Origin: Zhongshania sp.
GTDB taxonomy: Bacteria > Pseudomonadota > Gammaproteobacteria > Pseudomonadales > Spongiibacteraceae
Direction of reading: 5' to 3'
NCBI RefSeq assembly: GCF_029212375.1
Contig: NZ_JARGNU010000002.1
Span: 160,160 to 224,159, forward strand
DNA: 64,000 bases
A model generated the notes under the pieces. The model was not told the DNA's origin. It saw only the letters and a list, made by a program, of their open reading frames with translations, and made no database searches. Positions 34,219 through 43,796 of the stretch are shown here, in pieces. The translations under genes and the position numbers were made by a program. How positions within the stretch are numbered: the stretch's first letter is position 1; each line of letters starts with the position of its first letter.

Positions 34219-34482
34219 ATGTATTCATTCTAATTTGACCCAAAGAAGAGCAAATCCAACTTCGAGAAGCATGGCATTGACTTTGTTGATGCCCAAGCTA
34301 TCTGGCAGGATACTGATTTTATTGAAGTTATGGCTAAATCAGATGATGAGCCAAGAGCTTTGGTGGTCGGCATGATCGACGGGAAGCATTGGTCTGCCAT
34401 TATTACTTACCGTACGGACAGGATTAGGATCATCTCCGTTCGGCGGTCCCGAAATTCTGAGGTGGTACTTTATGAAAGCTAA
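34219..34482 (+). pseudogene. brnT: BrnT toxin gene broken by a nonsense codon
   Basis: Reading from ATG 34219 gives MYSF, then TAA (34231-34233), then FDPKKSKSNFEKHGIDF and on to a stop at 34482, 87 codons in all. The part after the stop is a clear BrnT (PF04365): FEKHGIDFVDAQAIW, a central VVGMIDGKHWSAIITYR, and RIRIISVRRSR. Family members usually read EFD at this point, so GAA has become TAA by one G-to-T change. No alternative ATG, GTG or TTG restores the N-terminus. BrnT is a ribonuclease toxin of the RelE fold. The gene overlaps brnA by 11 bp. The toxin should be silent unless the stop is read through. Confidence 0.8.
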
Positions 34483-34738
34483 ATCGCTGGATAAGAAGTT
34501 CGACGATAATCAATTGGATGTTATCGATGAGCTTGATCTTTCATCCATCAAGCGTCCCAATCAAATGCAGAAACGGGTTAACGTAGATTTTCCCACCTGG
34601 ATGATTGAGTCACTTGATAAAGAGGCTTCGCGCCTAGGGGTTACTCGTCAGTCCATTATTAAAGTATGGCTTGCTGAACGTTTAGAGCAATCAACGTTGA
34701 GCAGGCAAATGCAGCCGACGCAAAAAGCGCGTGGCTGA
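34472..34738 (+). CDS. brnA: BrnA-type antitoxin (ribbon-helix-helix)
   Basis: An 88-aa protein. The N-terminal half is polar (KFDDNQLDVIDELDLSSI) and would wrap the toxin. The C-terminal half is a ribbon-helix-helix DNA-binding fold (QKRVNVDFPTWMIESLDKEA, then RLGVTRQSIIKVWLAERLE). Order, overlap and length match the known brnT-brnA arrangement. The antitoxin frame is intact although its toxin is broken, which fits antitoxin selection outlasting the toxin, or use as a plain repressor. Confidence 0.8.
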   Translation: MKAKSLDKKFDDNQLDVIDELDLSSIKRPNQMQKRVNVDFPTWMIESLDKEASRLGVTRQSIIKVWLAERLEQSTLSRQMQPTQKARG

Positions 34739-34759
34739 TTTGGGCATTAAAACCCCCCG

Positions 34760-35851
34760 CTAGTTTGCGCCTGTAATCGCACGCAATGCCGCCAGACGTT
34801 GCTCGCGCAGAGCGGCGCCCAGTTCCGCCCCCTTGTAGCCTTGGCTCATTAATTCCGTAGCGTTAATGGCGCTCAATTGCTTGCCAGTATCCGCTAATAT
34901 TGCCAGTCGGGTCTCGCTGGGCTGGAGTAGTTGGGCAATGGCGATAAAATTGGCAAGCTGTTCGGGGCGGCGAGCGTAATCAAATTGTTCCAAAACCTTT
35001 AGCCACTCTTCCGCTGACTTCATCGCAGGGAGTGGGGTGTTTGCCGCGCAGCGTTCCGCTAGCCAGCTTGCGCTATTGCTGGCGCGCAAATTTTGGCACA
35101 GGGTTTTGCAGCTGCTGGCATCGAGATTGCTGCAGCTAATGGCAAAGCGCTGGTCTGATGATAAGTCTTGCCGGGCGGCGTTATCAATCAATGTTAATAA
35201 CGCTGGCGTGAACGATGCTGCCCATTCTGGGAAGAGTGCGGCGAGGGCGTCGCAGTTGAGTAGCACCGCGAAAAAACTTGCTGGATTCTGCTCCGCCAAG
35301 GCTTTGCTTAATTCCACCCAGATTCGTTCTGGCGCGATGGTCGCCAGTTCGCCGTTGCGACTCATGCTACGCATTAGCGCCATGGTTTCATCGGCTACCG
35401 TAAAGCCGAGGTGGGCGTAGCGCGCCGCGAATCGCGCTACTCGTAAAATACGCAGGGGGTCTTCGGCAAAGGCGGGGGCGACGTGGCGTAGCAACTTGGC
35501 GGCGATGTCGCGCTGGCCGTGGTAGGGGTCAATAATCGCCTTGCCTTCGTCTTGGGCGATGGCGTTGATGGTTAGATCGCGGCGGCTAAGGTCTTCTTCA
35601 AGGGTGATGTCTGGGCTGAAATCGCAGACAAAACCGTGATAGCCGGGCCCGCTTTTACGCTCGGTGCGGGCGAGGGCGTACTCTTCTTTGCTTTTGGGGT
35701 GCAGAAACACCGGAAAGTCCTTACCCACCTGCTGATAACCCAGCGCCAGTAAATCTTCGGGGCGGGCACCCACCACCACCCAATCGCGCTCGTGGTAGGG
35801 GTAGCCGAGTAATTGGTCGCGCACCGCGCCGCCGACGAGATAGATCTTCAT
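34760..35851 (-). CDS. cca: CCA tRNA nucleotidyltransferase, short form without a clear HD domain
   Basis: A 363-aa enzyme that adds or repairs the CCA end of tRNAs. The class II nucleotidyltransferase head is complete: [20 protein letters not shown], the catalytic acidic motif in [39 protein letters not shown] and the [17 protein letters not shown] neck. E. coli Cca is 412 aa with an HD phosphohydrolase at its C-terminus. Here the C-terminal part is shorter and no HD motif is seen, so it may only be a nucleotidyltransferase. Confidence 0.92.
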   Translation of the reverse strand: MKIYLVGGAVRDQLLGYPYHERDWVVVGARPEDLLALGYQQVGKDFPVFLHPKSKEEYALARTERKSGPGYHGFVCDFSPDITLEEDLSRRDLTINAIAQDEGKAIIDPYHGQRDIAAKLLRHVAPAFAEDPLRILRVARFAARYAHLGFTVADETMALMRSMSRNGELATIAPERIWVELSKALAEQNPASFFAVLLNCDALAALFPEWAASFTPALLTLIDNAARQDLSSDQRFAISCSNLDASSCKTLCQNLRASNSASWLAERCAANTPLPAMKSAEEWLKVLEQFDYARRPEQLANFIAIAQLLQPSETRLAILADTGKQLSAINATELMSQGYKGAELGAALREQRLAALRAITGAN

Positions 35852-35908
35852 TGTTTATAAGGTCTTAGTGGGTTTGTGCGAGGAGTATAGCAAAAGCGGG
35901 AGACGCTG

Positions 35909-35946
35909 GACGGGAGACGGTAAACGCTTGTTTTGCATCTCCCGTC
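35909..35946 (-). terminator. Stem-loop between apaH and cca
   Basis: GACGGGAGA (35909-35917) pairs perfectly with TCTCCCGTC (35938-35946) around a 20-nt loop, 7 bp after the apaH stop on the minus strand. A second copy of CGGGAGACG lies at 35897-35905, so an alternative partner for the arm exists. There is no long T-run. It may be a weak terminator or processing site. Confidence 0.4.
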
Positions 35947-35952
35947 CCGCGT

Positions 35953-36759
35953 TTAGCATGTGCACCGATGTAATTCTCCGCTATCCATATCCAACATCGT
36001 CATTTCCCGCCCCCACACGCAGCCGCTGTCTAGGGCGATAATATCGTCGCGGCTGGTTTGGCATTCCAGTGCCGCCCAGTGGCCGAAGATCAGCGTTTCA
36101 TTGCGGGCATTGGGTTTTTGCCATTCGAACCACGGGCGGTAGCCCTGCGGGATGTCGGCGAGGGCGCCTTTAAATTTTAGTTCCAGCTCGCCGTCGGAAT
36201 TGCTGGCGCGCATACGGGTTAGGTGGTTGGTGATGGCGCGCAGGCGGGGAAGGCCGGTTAGGCTATCGTCCCAGCGGCTTGGTTGGTCGCCGTACATCTC
36301 CTTAAAAAAATCGTTAGCCTGCGGGCTTTGTAACACGGCTTCAATTTCACGGCTCAAGCTCAGGGCTTGTTCGCTGCTCCAAGCGGCAGGAATACCGGCG
36401 TGGCTCATTAAGTAGCGGCCGTCATCGGAGCGCAGCACGAGTGCTTGCTGTTGCAGCCAATCCATTAGTTCGTTGCAGTCGGGGGCATTAAGTAGGGCTT
36501 CGAGAGTGGGGTGGCGGCCGCGGTCGGTAGTGCCGCGGGCCAGTGCTAGGCAGTGCAGGTCGTGATTGCCAAGGGTAATGCGCAGGCTGTCGCGAATGCC
36601 GTAGAGGTAGCGTAGGGTTTCGAGCGAATCTGGGCCGCGGTTAACAAGGTCGCCGACCAGCCATAGCTGGTCTTGCTCAGGCTTAAAATCAACCTCGGCG
36701 AGCAGGCATTGCAGGGGTTTTAAGCAGCCTTGTAAATCACCCACTGCGTATCTGCTCAC
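35953..36759 (-). CDS. apaH: Symmetrical diadenosine tetraphosphatase
   Basis: A 268-aa metallophosphatase that splits Ap4A into two ADP and also decaps Np4-capped RNAs. The metal motifs are visible: YAVGDLQGCLKPL, VGDLVNRGPDSLE, LGNHDLH and FGHWAALE. It lies 43 bp downstream of apaG and is the last gene of the lptD-surA-pdxA-rsmA-apaG-apaH run. Confidence 0.95.
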   Translation of the reverse strand: MSRYAVGDLQGCLKPLQCLLAEVDFKPEQDQLWLVGDLVNRGPDSLETLRYLYGIRDSLRITLGNHDLHCLALARGTTDRGRHPTLEALLNAPDCNELMDWLQQQALVLRSDDGRYLMSHAGIPAAWSSEQALSLSREIEAVLQSPQANDFFKEMYGDQPSRWDDSLTGLPRLRAITNHLTRMRASNSDGELELKFKGALADIPQGYRPWFEWQKPNARNETLIFGHWAALECQTSRDDIIALDSGCVWGREMTMLDMDSGELHRCTC

Positions 36760-36802
36760 GATATTGGCCTCTCTATTTTGTGGCGGTGTTACATCTCGGT
36801 TA

Positions 36803-37180
36803 TTAGTGCAGGGCTGAGGGTCGAGCTAAGGAAAAGATACCAATGGGCGCAATAAAGGGGCGGCCAGAGGCGCTGATCATTTCGTAGCTGCCTTCCATGG
36901 TGCCGACGGCGGTTTCTATTACCGCGCCGGAGGTGTAGCTAAAGGACTGGCCAGGTTCAATTAGCGGTTGTTTGCCAATAACGCCTTCGCCTTGTACTTC
37001 TTGAACCTGATTGGCGCCGTCGGTAATTATCCAGTGGCGGTTGATCAGGCGCACGGCTTCTTCGCCAGTATTGCGAATGGTAATGGTGTAGGCGAAGGCA
37101 AAGCGCTGTTCTTCCGGCACCGATTGGTCTGGCAGAAATTGGCTCTCTACCTGAATGTCGACTGGGGCTGAATCTGGCAT
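36803..37180 (-). CDS. apaG: ApaG protein (DUF525)
   Basis: A 125-aa beta-sandwich protein of the ApaG family: VESQFLPDQSVPEEQRFAFAY, NHHWIITD-like RHWIITDGANQVQEV, VIGKQPLIEPGQSFSYTSG and MEGSYEM. The molecular role is unclear; a link to Mg/Co resistance is known in enterics. It starts 3 bp after rsmA. Confidence 0.95.
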   Translation of the reverse strand: MPDSAPVDIQVESQFLPDQSVPEEQRFAFAYTITIRNTGEEAVRLINRHWIITDGANQVQEVQGEGVIGKQPLIEPGQSFSYTSGAVIETAVGTMEGSYEMISASGRPFIAPIGIFSLARPSALH

Positions 37181-37183
37181 TTC

Positions 37184-37996
37184 TTACTCCGCAATATCAT
37201 TTTCTTGTGCGTCGCCAACGGCGTTGGCAATCGCTACATAGCTTTCTAGGCTAACGTTTTCTGGTCTAATGCCCGGGTCTAAGCCCAGTGCTTCCAAACC
37301 CTCGCTGCTAATTAAGCCCTTGAGCGTATTGCGCAAGGTCTTGCGGCGCTGGTTAAAGGCGTCGCGAACCACTCTCTGCAATAGTTTAACGTCGTTGGCT
37401 GGGTAGGGAAGCTCAGTGTAGGGCGTTAGCCGAACAATAGCGGATTGTACCTTAGGTTGGGGTGAAAAGGCTTCGGGCGGCACGGCAAATAGCGATTCAA
37501 TTGCGCAGTAATACTGGGCCATGATGCTGAGGCGGCCGTAAGTTTTGCTGCCTGGCCCTGCGGCAAGGCGGTCTACCACTTCTTTTTGCAGCATAAAATG
37601 CATGTCGCTGATGCAGTCATGGGCGCTGAGCAAGTGGAATATCAAGGGCGTGGAGATGTTATAAGGCAGATTGCCGACCACGCGCAGTTTTTCTGCGCCC
37701 GCTAGTGCGCCAATATTAAATTTTAGGGCGTCGCCTTCGTGAATTTTGAAGTTGTCGCGACTAGAAAATTTATCCGCCAAAATTTGCACAAGATCGCGGT
37801 CGATCTCAATGACGTCGAGCTGGCAATCGGTGTCGAGGATCGAGGCGGTAATTGCCCCTTGGCCGGGTCCGATTTCCAGTAAACGCTGACCCGCGAGAGG
37901 TGAAACCGCGCGCACAATGCCGCGAATGATGCCTTGGTCGTGCAGAAAGTTTTGACCGAAGCGCTTGCGCGCGCGGTGTGGAGCTGGGGATTGCAT
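37184..37996 (-). CDS. rsmA: 16S rRNA adenine dimethyltransferase
   Basis: A 270-aa SAM-dependent enzyme that dimethylates A1518 and A1519 of 16S rRNA. Motifs are RKRFGQNFLHD, SAM-binding LEIGPGQGAIT, VIEIDRDL, the catalytic NLPYNIS, and the C-terminal FNQRRKTLRNTLKG. Its ATG overlaps the pdxA stop by one base (TAATG). Confidence 0.96.
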   Translation of the reverse strand: MQSPAPHRARKRFGQNFLHDQGIIRGIVRAVSPLAGQRLLEIGPGQGAITASILDTDCQLDVIEIDRDLVQILADKFSSRDNFKIHEGDALKFNIGALAGAEKLRVVGNLPYNISTPLIFHLLSAHDCISDMHFMLQKEVVDRLAAGPGSKTYGRLSIMAQYYCAIESLFAVPPEAFSPQPKVQSAIVRLTPYTELPYPANDVKLLQRVVRDAFNQRRKTLRNTLKGLISSEGLEALGLDPGIRPENVSLESYVAIANAVGDAQENDIAE

Positions 37997-38988
37997 TAAA
38001 GGTGTTTCCTACTGTGCCTAGTCATGGCAATGGCGCTGCGCAGTGCAGCTTCAAAACTGCCGGCGTCGGCCTTGCCGCTACCAGCTAAATCAAGGGCGGT
38101 GCCGTGGTCTACCGAGCTGCGAATAATCGGCAGCCCTAGGGTGATGTTCACCGCGCGGCCAAAGCCTTGGTATTTTAGTACCGGCAGGCCCTGGTCGTGG
38201 TACATCGCCAATACTGCATCGCACTTTGCGAGATGGCGAGGAGTGAAGGCGGTGTCGGCGGGCATTGGCCCCTCGAGCTGCCAGCCCCGCTGGCGCAGGG
38301 CGTTGAGGCAGGGAATAATGGTGTCGATTTCTTCGCGGCCCATATGGCCGCCTTCGCCAGCGTGGGGATTCAGGCCCAGTACCAGTATGCGCGGCCGCTC
38401 GCAGCCAAATTGGCTTTGCAGGGCGCTGTGAAGAATCTCCGTTACGCGTTGCAGAGTGGCGGCGGTAATGGCGGCGGGCACGGCGCTCAGGGGCAGGTGA
38501 GTGGTCACCAGTGCCACCCTCAGCTCTTCGGTAGCCAGCATCATTACCACTTTGTCGACCGCGCAGCGCTCGGCGAGAAATTCGGTGTGACCGCTAAAGG
38601 CGATGCCGGCGTCGTTGATAACGGATTTCTGCACGGGGCCGGTAACCAGTGCTTGGCATTGATTTGCTAGGCAGGCATCGGTGGCTTGGCGCAGGGTGTC
38701 GAGCACATAGGCGGCATTTGCGGTGTCGAGCCGACCTGGCAGCGCGGGTTGGCGCAGAGCAATGTCGACGACTCGTAGCTGGCCGCTGCGGTGAGGCTGA
38801 ACGGGTGCGTTAAGGTCGCAGGGCAGGCATTGCAGAGGCAGGCCAATGGCGGCGGCGCGCTGCATTAGCAGCGCCGGATCGGCAAAGGCCACGAGTTCGA
38901 CGTCGTAGTTTTCTTGCGCAAGTTTAACGAGGAGTTCTGGGCCGACCCCAGCGGGTTCGCCGGGGGTGATCGCAATGCGGCTTGGCAT
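37996..38988 (-). CDS. pdxA: 4-hydroxythreonine-4-phosphate dehydrogenase
   Basis: A 330-aa enzyme of pyridoxal-phosphate synthesis. It has [26 protein letters not shown], the metal His in [31 protein letters not shown] and [17 protein letters not shown] with the conserved His. The ATG at 38988 overlaps the surA stop (TGATG). A TTG one codon earlier is possible but less likely. Confidence 0.95.
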   Translation of the reverse strand: MPSRIAITPGEPAGVGPELLVKLAQENYDVELVAFADPALLMQRAAAIGLPLQCLPCDLNAPVQPHRSGQLRVVDIALRQPALPGRLDTANAAYVLDTLRQATDACLANQCQALVTGPVQKSVINDAGIAFSGHTEFLAERCAVDKVVMMLATEELRVALVTTHLPLSAVPAAITAATLQRVTEILHSALQSQFGCERPRILVLGLNPHAGEGGHMGREEIDTIIPCLNALRQRGWQLEGPMPADTAFTPRHLAKCDAVLAMYHDQGLPVLKYQGFGRAVNITLGLPIIRSSVDHGTALDLAGSGKADAGSFEAALRSAIAMTRHSRKHL

Positions 38989-40253
38989 CAAATTTTGATG
39001 TCGACAAAGGCCTCGCTGCGAATTTTGCGCAGCCAGATGTCCAGTTCGTCGGCATATTTGCGTTCGTGAATAATATTGCGAGCAATCTGTTTGCGCATGT
39101 CTTTGGTCACGTCTTGGTTGCGACGCTCAATGACTTTAATAACATGCCAGCCGTAGTCAGAGGCAACCGGCTCGTGAATTTCTCCGGGCGACGTTTCGTC
39201 CATGGCTTTTTGGAACTGGGGAACGAGCTGGCCGGGCGTAGTCCAACCGAGGTCGCCGCCTTCTTGGGCAGAACCGATATCTTCGGAATACTCTTTGGCA
39301 AGATCGCGGAAAGACTCGCCATTGAGGGCGCGCTGCCGAAGCTCTTTTGCTAGCGCTATTGTCTGTGCTTCGCTGCGAATGGCTGAGGGCTTGAGCAATA
39401 TGTGGCTGGCGCGGGTCTGTTTAACCATTTGCTTCACGCCACGGCTTTCCAGCAGTTTAATAATGTGGAAACCGCTGGCGCTTTGAATTGGCTCTGATAC
39501 GTCAAAGTCATTCATTTTGGCCGCAACTTTGGTAAACAATGACGGTAGTTCGGTACTTTTACGCCAACCTAAATCGCTGATGCTAATGGCGTCGGTGGCG
39601 TTATCTACGCTTTTACCCGCGCGCATTTTGGCGCTCAGGGCTTTGGCTTTAGCTTCTGCTTGCTGACGCTGAGCTGGGCTGGCGTCGGAGTCCACGGGAA
39701 TTAATACGTGAGAGAAGTGATATTCGGGCGCGGTGCGCTGGCGGCCCTCTTCAGATTTGAGAAAACTCTGAATTTCTTGGTCGCTGATCTGAATGCGCTG
39801 GTTCACATTGCCCATCTGTACGCGCTGAAGGATCATTTCCTTGGCGATTTGCTCGCGCACGGCTAGGTAAGATGCGCCGCTGGCGGTTAAGGCCTGCTGG
39901 AATTGCGCCAAACTCATATTGTTATTGCCGGCAATCCGCGCGACAGCGCCATTGAGCTCTTCGTCTTCAATGCGCACGCCGTAACGGTTGGCTAATTGCA
40001 TCTGGATGTTCTCCAGAATAAGCAGGTCGAGCACTTCCTTGCGGAGTTGGTCTGCCGGTGGCGCTTCTTTTCCGGAGCGCTCAATATTGGTCATGATAGT
40101 CTCAATACGAGTATCGAGTTCGCTGGCCAAAATAATATCGTCATCGACAATGGCGACAACTTTATCGAGCCACTTGGTTTCAGCTTGGGCCAGCGGTGCC
40201 AGCACAATCAGCAAGGTGGCAGTTAATACTTTGAGTAAACGCATATTATTCAT
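38988..40253 (-). CDS. surA: Periplasmic chaperone/prolyl isomerase SurA
   Basis: A 421-aa exported chaperone for outer-membrane proteins. After the signal peptide ([16 protein letters not shown]) come the N-terminal chaperone helices ([18 protein letters not shown]) and two parvulin domains, at about 165-265 ([11 protein letters not shown]) and 275-375 (ASHILLKPS to [12 protein letters not shown]). The ATG at 40253 overlaps the lptD stop; a TTG at 40268 with AAGGA upstream and an ATG at 40244 are alternatives. Coupling with lptD fits their shared role in outer-membrane assembly. Confidence 0.95.
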   Translation of the reverse strand: MNNMRLLKVLTATLLIVLAPLAQAETKWLDKVVAIVDDDIILASELDTRIETIMTNIERSGKEAPPADQLRKEVLDLLILENIQMQLANRYGVRIEDEELNGAVARIAGNNNMSLAQFQQALTASGASYLAVREQIAKEMILQRVQMGNVNQRIQISDQEIQSFLKSEEGRQRTAPEYHFSHVLIPVDSDASPAQRQQAEAKAKALSAKMRAGKSVDNATDAISISDLGWRKSTELPSLFTKVAAKMNDFDVSEPIQSASGFHIIKLLESRGVKQMVKQTRASHILLKPSAIRSEAQTIALAKELRQRALNGESFRDLAKEYSEDIGSAQEGGDLGWTTPGQLVPQFQKAMDETSPGEIHEPVASDYGWHVIKVIERRNQDVTKDMRKQIARNIIHERKYADELDIWLRKIRSEAFVDIKI

Positions 40254-42639
40254 CAGATAGGTAGCCAAAAATACTTTCCTTAAGAACACTGGTTACTGCG
40301 GTGCCAAGTCCACCCAGCCCTTTCAATTGAAATTCAATGAGTAGCGCCGAGTTGTTGTCGGTGCCACTGGTGTTAGACCCACTATTGTCGTCTGGTTCCA
40401 GCGCGCGCTGATAAACCACTCGACTCAGCCAACAACAATTTTGATACTCGGCGCCAATGAGGTTCTCTACAGGGCGATTGTCTTCAAAATCGTATTGGGT
40501 CTTGGCAAATAGTTTCCACTGGCTGTTTAGCGGCAAACTTATCGAGGCGTCACCCTGTTTGATATTGTTTTCCAGTCCGCCAAATTCATTGCCTTCACGG
40601 CGGAAGGTGTAGCCGATATTAAACAGTGCGCCATTATCGCTGCGCTGATGGTAGCCCAAATTGCTCTGATTAAGCACCCCTTGACGTGCATCATACAGAA
40701 GATCGACGCTGAACCAACGATTGTCGTCGGGCAGCAGGCGAAATTGTGCGGCATAGTCGGAGTTGCTACTTTTGCGAACTTCATCGCCGGGCAGTTGCAC
40801 ACGACCATCATCAAAATAGTGAAGTTGGCCAATGCTCGCGGTAAGTACCTCGCGGCCCGCTGCATTATTTATAAAACGACTGCTCACCCCAATGGCAATT
40901 TGATTGGCATCGTCGAGGCGGTCGTGGCCGGTAAAGCGGGTGTCGCGAAACAGTTGCTGGTAGGTAAAGGTGAGTGCAGCGCTGTCAAAGTCGGGTTGAT
41001 CGCTTTGGTCTTCGTATTCGGAATAGCGATAAAACAGGCGGGGCTCAAGGGTTTGGGTCCAGTCTTGGTCGCTAATTTTGAGCTCGCGCTCAAAGTACAG
41101 CCCGCTGTCGACGCTGAACAAGGCGCTGCTGGCGCTGGGGTTGGCGTCGATGCCGGCGAGCTGGGCATCTTCAAGCTGGTAGTTGACGGTGCGGCTTTTT
41201 AACGCTGGCTCAACAAAGCCCCAGCGCCAGCGCATAGGAAAGCTGGCGCCAGCGGTGGCGTAAAGACGTTCACCTGTTATTTTGCTGCCGCCATCGCGCA
41301 GTTTGTCGCGGTGGTCAAACTGGGTGTATTCAAATTCAATACTGGGTTCTAGCTGGAAGTTTTTGGCTGGCGATTGGTAATCTAAACGCAGTTGCGGCAG
41401 TTTTTGGTAGGGGTCTTCAACGGCGGCGATGGTCTGGTAACGCTGAACTTCGAGGCGGCCAGTCCAATTGTCTGAGTTGTAATTTACCGCGCCCTGTTGA
41501 TTTAAGTGGGTGCTGCGCTTAACTGCCAAATTCGCTAAGCCAAGGTCGGTAAAATAGTCGACGTCGCTAACCTTGGTGTAATCGACTTCTGTGTTCCAGT
41601 GATCATTAATAAAGCCCTGCTCTTTAACATCGAGCAGCCAGCGGTCGATGTTCTCGCTTTGGTCGTTGGGCAAATAACTGCTGCTGACCGCCCATTCGCT
41701 ATAGGGGTTTAAGTAGCGCAGCTCGGTTTCCAGTGCTTCGCCGCGCTTTTCAATATAGCGCGGCGCGATAATAGCGTCGTAATTCGGTGCCAGATTAAGG
41801 TAAATAGGCGTAGAAATGTCGAGGCTATTATTCGCTAAGCCGATGGACGGGAATAAAAACCCTGTGGCGCGGCGGTCATCAACGGGAAAATTTAGGTAGG
41901 GGCTGTAAAATACTGGTACATCGTATACCCGAATACTGGTGCCCCGCGCCACACCGCGGCCACTGTCGTAATCTAAAACAATGCTGTCGGCGTGTAATGA
42001 CCATGTTTCGTTGTCTGGCGTGCACTGGGTGTAGCTGGCGCCTTCCATTTCAAAGCGGCTGTAGTCTGGCCGAGCGATGCGTTCTGCGGTGCCGCGGGCG
42101 CCAGTTTGAAAACTTAATATTTCTGCTTGTTGGAGTTCACCGAGGCCGCGATTAGTATCAATTTGTGCAAATTGGCCGCGCAGCAGAATGCCGGGCTGGC
42201 GCAAAATAACATTGTCGCGTAACAACACTGTATTATTGCTACGGTCGTATTGGGCATAGCCGGCATCTAGGCTGAGATCGCCTTTGCGCAATTGCACATC
42301 GCCGGTCATGGTCGCTTTGGCGCCGATGGACTCGATCGTGTCGGCAGCGACATTGAGCGGTGCGCTAAGCGGCTTGCTGCCCGCGCCTTCCCAGTCTCTG
42401 GTGGGCTCAATGAATCGGCCCTGGCAGCCGGGGGTAAGGCCGCAGCGCGCGGCGTCGCTCAAATGGCTGTTGGGTACCCAGTGCCAGTGCTGGTAATAGG
42501 CCGGCAAATCACTAATGTCGGCGCTGAGCGGTGCCGTGAGGGTGTCGCTGCAGTTTTCTGGTGCGGCGGCTTGCGCTAGGCTGGTGTGGCTAGCAGCGGC
42601 GGCAAGAAAGCATAAAGTAAGTTGGCGAAACACTGGCAT
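40246..42639 (-). CDS. lptD: LPS-assembly protein LptD
   Basis: A 797-aa outer-membrane protein that places LPS on the cell surface together with LptE. After the signal peptide there is a periplasmic LptA-like domain (about 90-230: NVAADTIESIGAKATMTGDV) and then a large barrel (YFSPYLNFPVDDRRATGFLFP-type region from about 250). The cysteines needed for the two disulfides are present: a Cys near the mature N-terminus (APENC), one at YTQC, and the adjacent pair in YQNCCWLSRV. It is divergent from amgK. Confidence 0.95.
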   Translation of the reverse strand: MPVFRQLTLCFLAAAASHTSLAQAAAPENCSDTLTAPLSADISDLPAYYQHWHWVPNSHLSDAARCGLTPGCQGRFIEPTRDWEGAGSKPLSAPLNVAADTIESIGAKATMTGDVQLRKGDLSLDAGYAQYDRSNNTVLLRDNVILRQPGILLRGQFAQIDTNRGLGELQQAEILSFQTGARGTAERIARPDYSRFEMEGASYTQCTPDNETWSLHADSIVLDYDSGRGVARGTSIRVYDVPVFYSPYLNFPVDDRRATGFLFPSIGLANNSLDISTPIYLNLAPNYDAIIAPRYIEKRGEALETELRYLNPYSEWAVSSSYLPNDQSENIDRWLLDVKEQGFINDHWNTEVDYTKVSDVDYFTDLGLANLAVKRSTHLNQQGAVNYNSDNWTGRLEVQRYQTIAAVEDPYQKLPQLRLDYQSPAKNFQLEPSIEFEYTQFDHRDKLRDGGSKITGERLYATAGASFPMRWRWGFVEPALKSRTVNYQLEDAQLAGIDANPSASSALFSVDSGLYFERELKISDQDWTQTLEPRLFYRYSEYEDQSDQPDFDSAALTFTYQQLFRDTRFTGHDRLDDANQIAIGVSSRFINNAAGREVLTASIGQLHYFDDGRVQLPGDEVRKSSNSDYAAQFRLLPDDNRWFSVDLLYDARQGVLNQSNLGYHQRSDNGALFNIGYTFRREGNEFGGLENNIKQGDASISLPLNSQWKLFAKTQYDFEDNRPVENLIGAEYQNCCWLSRVVYQRALEPDDNSGSNTSGTDNNSALLIEFQLKGLGGLGTAVTSVLKESIFGYLSDE

Positions 42640-42764
42640 CAGTTAGTGATTTTATTCTGGCGATGGAGCCGATATTGGCGAAGGTGGATAATAAAGCATT
42701 CTCTGCTAGGATGCCCGCCTGTGTGTATAAAAGGCCAAAATACTGGCTTTTAACGGAAGCAAAA

Positions 42765-43796
42765 ATGGATCATATACTAAAAGAACTCCACAGCTGGTGC
42801 TTGCAGCAGCTGTCGCTCGATGCGGCTGACGCGGCGAGCGAGTTGGTCGTGGTGTCTGGCGACGCCAGTTTCCGCAGCTATTATCGCTTGCCGCTTGCGG
42901 CGGGCGGCAGTGTGATTGCCGTGCACGCGCCGCCAGATAAAGAAGACAATTTAGCCTTTGCTACCGTGCAGGCACTGCTGCACAAGCACGGCGCGCGGGT
43001 GCCTGCTCTGCTGGGCTGGGATAAGCCGCGGGGCTTTTTACTGCAGGAAGATTTTGGCGATCAGCTGCTATGGCCTTTGTTGGTAAATAGCGCCGCGGCA
43101 GATCACTATTATCGTCAAGCCTTTGGCGTAATGCTGGCGATGCAGCGCATTCCTAATGACCAGCACAGCTTGCCCGAGTACGACGAAGCGCGCCTCACTG
43201 CGGAAATGAATTTGTTTTCCGAGTGGTTTGTGAGCGGTCTACTGGGTTATCAGCTTGACGCAGATGAGCTGGCGATGCTGCGCGGCGTGTTTGGCTTATT
43301 GAGCGCTCGTGCACTGGCGCAGTCGCAAGTCTTGGTGCATCGCGATTTTCATAGCCGCAATTTGATGGTGCTGGCGGATGAACGTTTGGGCATGATTGAT
43401 TTTCAAGATGCGGTAGTGGGGCCAGTTAGCTACGATTTGGTGTCATTGATTCGCGATTGTTACGTCAGTTGGCCAGAGGAGCAGGTCGATGACTGGATAG
43501 AGGTCTATCGCCTCATGGCAATGCGAGTGGGCGTATTAAAGGCGGTGAGTGCCGAGGAGTTTCGTCAAGATGTGGATTGGATGGGCTTGCAGCGCCATAT
43601 TAAGGTGCTGGGTATTTTCGCTCGCCTAAATTTGCGCGATGGCAAAACGGCTTATATGGCGGATCTACCTTTGGTGCTGGAATACACCTTGAGTATTGCT
43701 AGCCGCTACCCCGAATTTGATGAAATTCTCAGCTGGTTTGACCGTAAATTAATGCCGCTAATCTGTCAGCAGAGCTGGTTTAAGGACGACGAGTGA
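42765..43796 (+). CDS. amgK: Anomeric MurNAc/GlcNAc kinase
   Basis: A 343-aa kinase of the aminoglycoside phosphotransferase fold. It phosphorylates recycled N-acetylmuramate at C1 in the MurU route, which bypasses de novo synthesis and is linked to fosfomycin tolerance in Pseudomonas. Motifs are VVSGDASFRSYYRL, LLQEDFGDQLLW, catalytic HRDFHSRNLMVL and metal Asp in IDFQDAVVGPVSYDLVSL. The ATG at 42765 follows CGGAAG; the longer frame from 42663 has no family match. It overlaps murU by GTGA. Confidence 0.9.
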   Translation: MDHILKELHSWCLQQLSLDAADAASELVVVSGDASFRSYYRLPLAAGGSVIAVHAPPDKEDNLAFATVQALLHKHGARVPALLGWDKPRGFLLQEDFGDQLLWPLLVNSAAADHYYRQAFGVMLAMQRIPNDQHSLPEYDEARLTAEMNLFSEWFVSGLLGYQLDADELAMLRGVFGLLSARALAQSQVLVHRDFHSRNLMVLADERLGMIDFQDAVVGPVSYDLVSLIRDCYVSWPEEQVDDWIEVYRLMAMRVGVLKAVSAEEFRQDVDWMGLQRHIKVLGIFARLNLRDGKTAYMADLPLVLEYTLSIASRYPEFDEILSWFDRKLMPLICQQSWFKDDE

